Assembly: GCA_001915545.1 (NCBI GenBank)
Contig: MNQS01000004.1
Location: 1 to 64,000, forward strand
Origin: Bacteroides sp. 43_108
GTDB lineage: Bacteria > Bacteroidota > Bacteroidia > Bacteroidales > Bacteroidaceae
Direction: 5' to 3'
DNA: 64,000 nt
Position numbers and translations under genes: made by a program. Positions 62,774-64,000 of this stretch are shown in pieces (the stretch's first letter is position 1; every line of letters starts with the position of its first letter). The notes under the pieces were generated by a model. The model searched no databases, had not been told where the DNA came from, and worked only from the letters and a program-made list of their open reading frames with translations.

Positions 62774-62811
62774 GAGAGGGTGCGCCTCCCGAAACGGAAG
62801 CGCACCCTCTC
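62774..62811. other. 12-bp inverted repeat next to the array
   Basis: GAGAGGGTGCGC (62774-62785) and its perfect inverse (62800-62811) enclose 14 bp. It lies 59 bp past the stop of the last gene and may be its terminator, although no T-run follows on the minus strand. Confidence 0.45.
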
Positions 62812-62869
62812 ATGAGATATTTGTGGTTGCCGCTCGGCGGCGGCAATCCTAAAGACCCAATCTAAAATG

Positions 62870-64000
62870 TCAACGCTTGATTACAGACTCTGTTGAATCA
62901 ATTCCGTCTGCAGTTACCTTGACGTAGTATACACCGGCAGAGCATGCACTCATGTCGATAGTACGAACTTCGCCTGCACGTACAGACTTGGCAGAAGCTG
63001 TTGTCACAAGCATACCGTTGGCGTTGAACACTGCGTATGTCACGTTCGATGCATCAGCACCGAGAGTAACATTGACGCTTGTATTTACAGCCTTAGGATA
63101 TACGTTGACAGCACGGTCTGCATCAACATCTTCGATGCCAGTTGCCGAAACGACATTAACCTTCACCTGTGCTGTAGTCTTAGTACCCAATGCGTCTTCT
63201 GCTGTAAGAGTGAGGTCGGCAGTTCCGATCTTGCGTCCGGAAATTACGAGCTCATCTGCAGAAGCGAAGATTGAAGCAAAGTCGTTGTCTGGCATAGATG
63301 CAGTGAATGTCATCTTGTCGCCGTCTGGATCAGTGAAGAGCGATGAGAATGCAATGACGTCTGTAGTCTTGCCTACTGCAACGTCGATTGTCTCAGAACC
63401 GACAAACTTAGGTTCGCGGTTTGTCTTCTCTACATTATATGCAACAGATGTTGCAGCTGCGTTTCCAAGAGCATCCTCTGTGTTGATTGTGAAGCTGTGC
63501 TTGCCTGCATCACCGAAATCAGGAGCAAGCTTGACAACAAGCTCGAGTGAGCTTCCGGCAGGAACATCTACTGTATTGTCTGCTGCGACAGCTTCAGCAT
63601 AGTCAGAACCGTTGAATGTACGGCAGCTTTCGATTGAAGCAATTCCATCTACATCAACGAGAGATGCCTTGAATGCATCACCTTCAGCATCTTCAACGCG
63701 GATAGTTACAAGCGCTGTAGAGTTCTCCTTTACTGTTGGAGTTTCCTCCGGACCAGTAACAACTGGAGCTGCATTCTTGTCAAGATATATAGGATAGTTG
63801 ACAATCTTGTTTGCAGGGTCGTTGCTCTTTACTACGAGCACAGCCTTGTTGCCGGTCTTGTAGTAAGTGCTTGCAGCGTTGATTTCGAAACCTACCGATA
63901 CGCTTTCGCCAATCTGGAGTTCGCCTTCGGTGTCGGAATCGGCAGTGAGTGCAATCCAAGGCTTGCCTTCTTCCTTCTCGACGCAAGTCATGAAGTAACC
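62870..64000 (-). CDS. Type IX-secreted surface protein, C-terminal part (cut by the window)
   Basis: The reading frame runs off the right end of the window; 377 codons are visible. They hold cadherin/Ig-like repeats with Asp-rich turns (DAEGDAFKASL, FTDPDGDKMTFTA), several segments of the type LVVKLAPDFGDAGKHSF, and a C-terminal type IX sorting domain (NVYPKAVNTSVNVTL to YVKVTADG). Such proteins are exported by the PorV/PorU machinery encoded at 23313-28469. The enzymatic part, if any, lies to the right. The ATG at 63991 is internal. Confidence 0.8.
   Translation of the reverse strand, partial: GYFMTCVEKEEGKPWIALTADSDTEGELQIGESVSVGFEINAASTYYKTGNKAVLVVKSNDPANKIVNYPIYLDKNAAPVVTGPEETPTVKENSTALVTIRVEDAEGDAFKASLVDVDGIASIESCRTFNGSDYAEAVAADNTVDVPAGSSLELVVKLAPDFGDAGKHSFTINTEDALGNAAATSVAYNVEKTNREPKFVGSETIDVAVGKTTDVIAFSSLFTDPDGDKMTFTASMPDNDFASIFASADELVISGRKIGTADLTLTAEDALGTKTTAQVKVNVVSATGIEDVDADRAVNVYPKAVNTSVNVTLGADASNVTYAVFNANGMLVTTASAKSVRAGEVRTIDMSACSAGVYYVKVTADGIDSTESVIKR

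Overview
The window looks like a chromosomal segment of a Bacteroidales bacterium, most likely Prevotella-like. The signs are Bacteroidetes-type promoters (a TTG box about 19-21 bp upstream of TAnnTTTG), no Shine-Dalgarno sequences before most starts, two core parts of the type IX secretion system (PorU and PorV), proteins ending in type IX sorting domains, a fimbrillin-like lipoprotein, and MurA with Asp in place of the usual catalytic Cys. The species is an inference; no rRNA gene is present. Most of the window is core chromosome with accessory insertions. No phage, insertion sequence, CRISPR array or tRNA was found.

Layout. 266-3036 (minus): rplM-rpsI-rpsB-tsf, with an upstream promoter and an attenuator-like hairpin before tsf. 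3350-9249 (minus): tsaB-DUF4290-murA-rimM-dxr-rseP (tRNA modification, cell wall, ribosome maturation, isoprenoids, membrane proteolysis). 9519-16264 (plus): yicC, gmk and nadD, split by a 4.1-kb gene for a secreted multidomain metalloprotease-like protein. 16492-22600 (minus): a GH105 glycosidase, then sppA-lpxK-punA-thiL. 22797-29091 (minus): FAH-family protein, porU, porV, ispF. 29187-32658 (minus): AAA/DUF1703 protein, menA and a MORN-repeat protein.

32811-42912 is the least ordinary region. It holds an M23-like/S41 protease whose 3' end is frameshifted, two paralogous outer-membrane beta-barrel receptors with a possible Cys-rich peptide between them, a 956-bp non-coding stretch full of repeats and operator-like palindromes, and an AT-rich secreted orphan. 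43043-44317 holds a Fic protein with a DNA-binding domain and a 24-bp palindrome over its likely promoter. 44318-58918 is mostly housekeeping (alaS, yaaA, a DUF362 ferredoxin, a flavin reductase, a RecD-like helicase, a DUF3822 gene, rsmD, a third beta-barrel receptor, cls). 59080-64000 holds a choloylglycine-hydrolase-family enzyme, a fimbrillin/LRR lipoprotein behind a small conserved-looking peptide gene, and the end of a type IX cargo protein.

How genes fit together: PorU (sortase) and PorV (shuttle) are the machinery that exports and anchors proteins such as the products of 10743-14858 and 62870-64000, so the window contains both machine parts and two likely cargoes.

The most unusual signal is a family of non-coding arrays at three separate loci (10507-10616, 41837-41946, 62670-62757). 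A GC-rich 9-mer of the type GAGSSCYCR recurs at exactly 22-bp spacing, four or five times per locus, with A/T-rich spacers. Each array lies upstream of a likely promoter for an exported protein. I know of no named element that matches.
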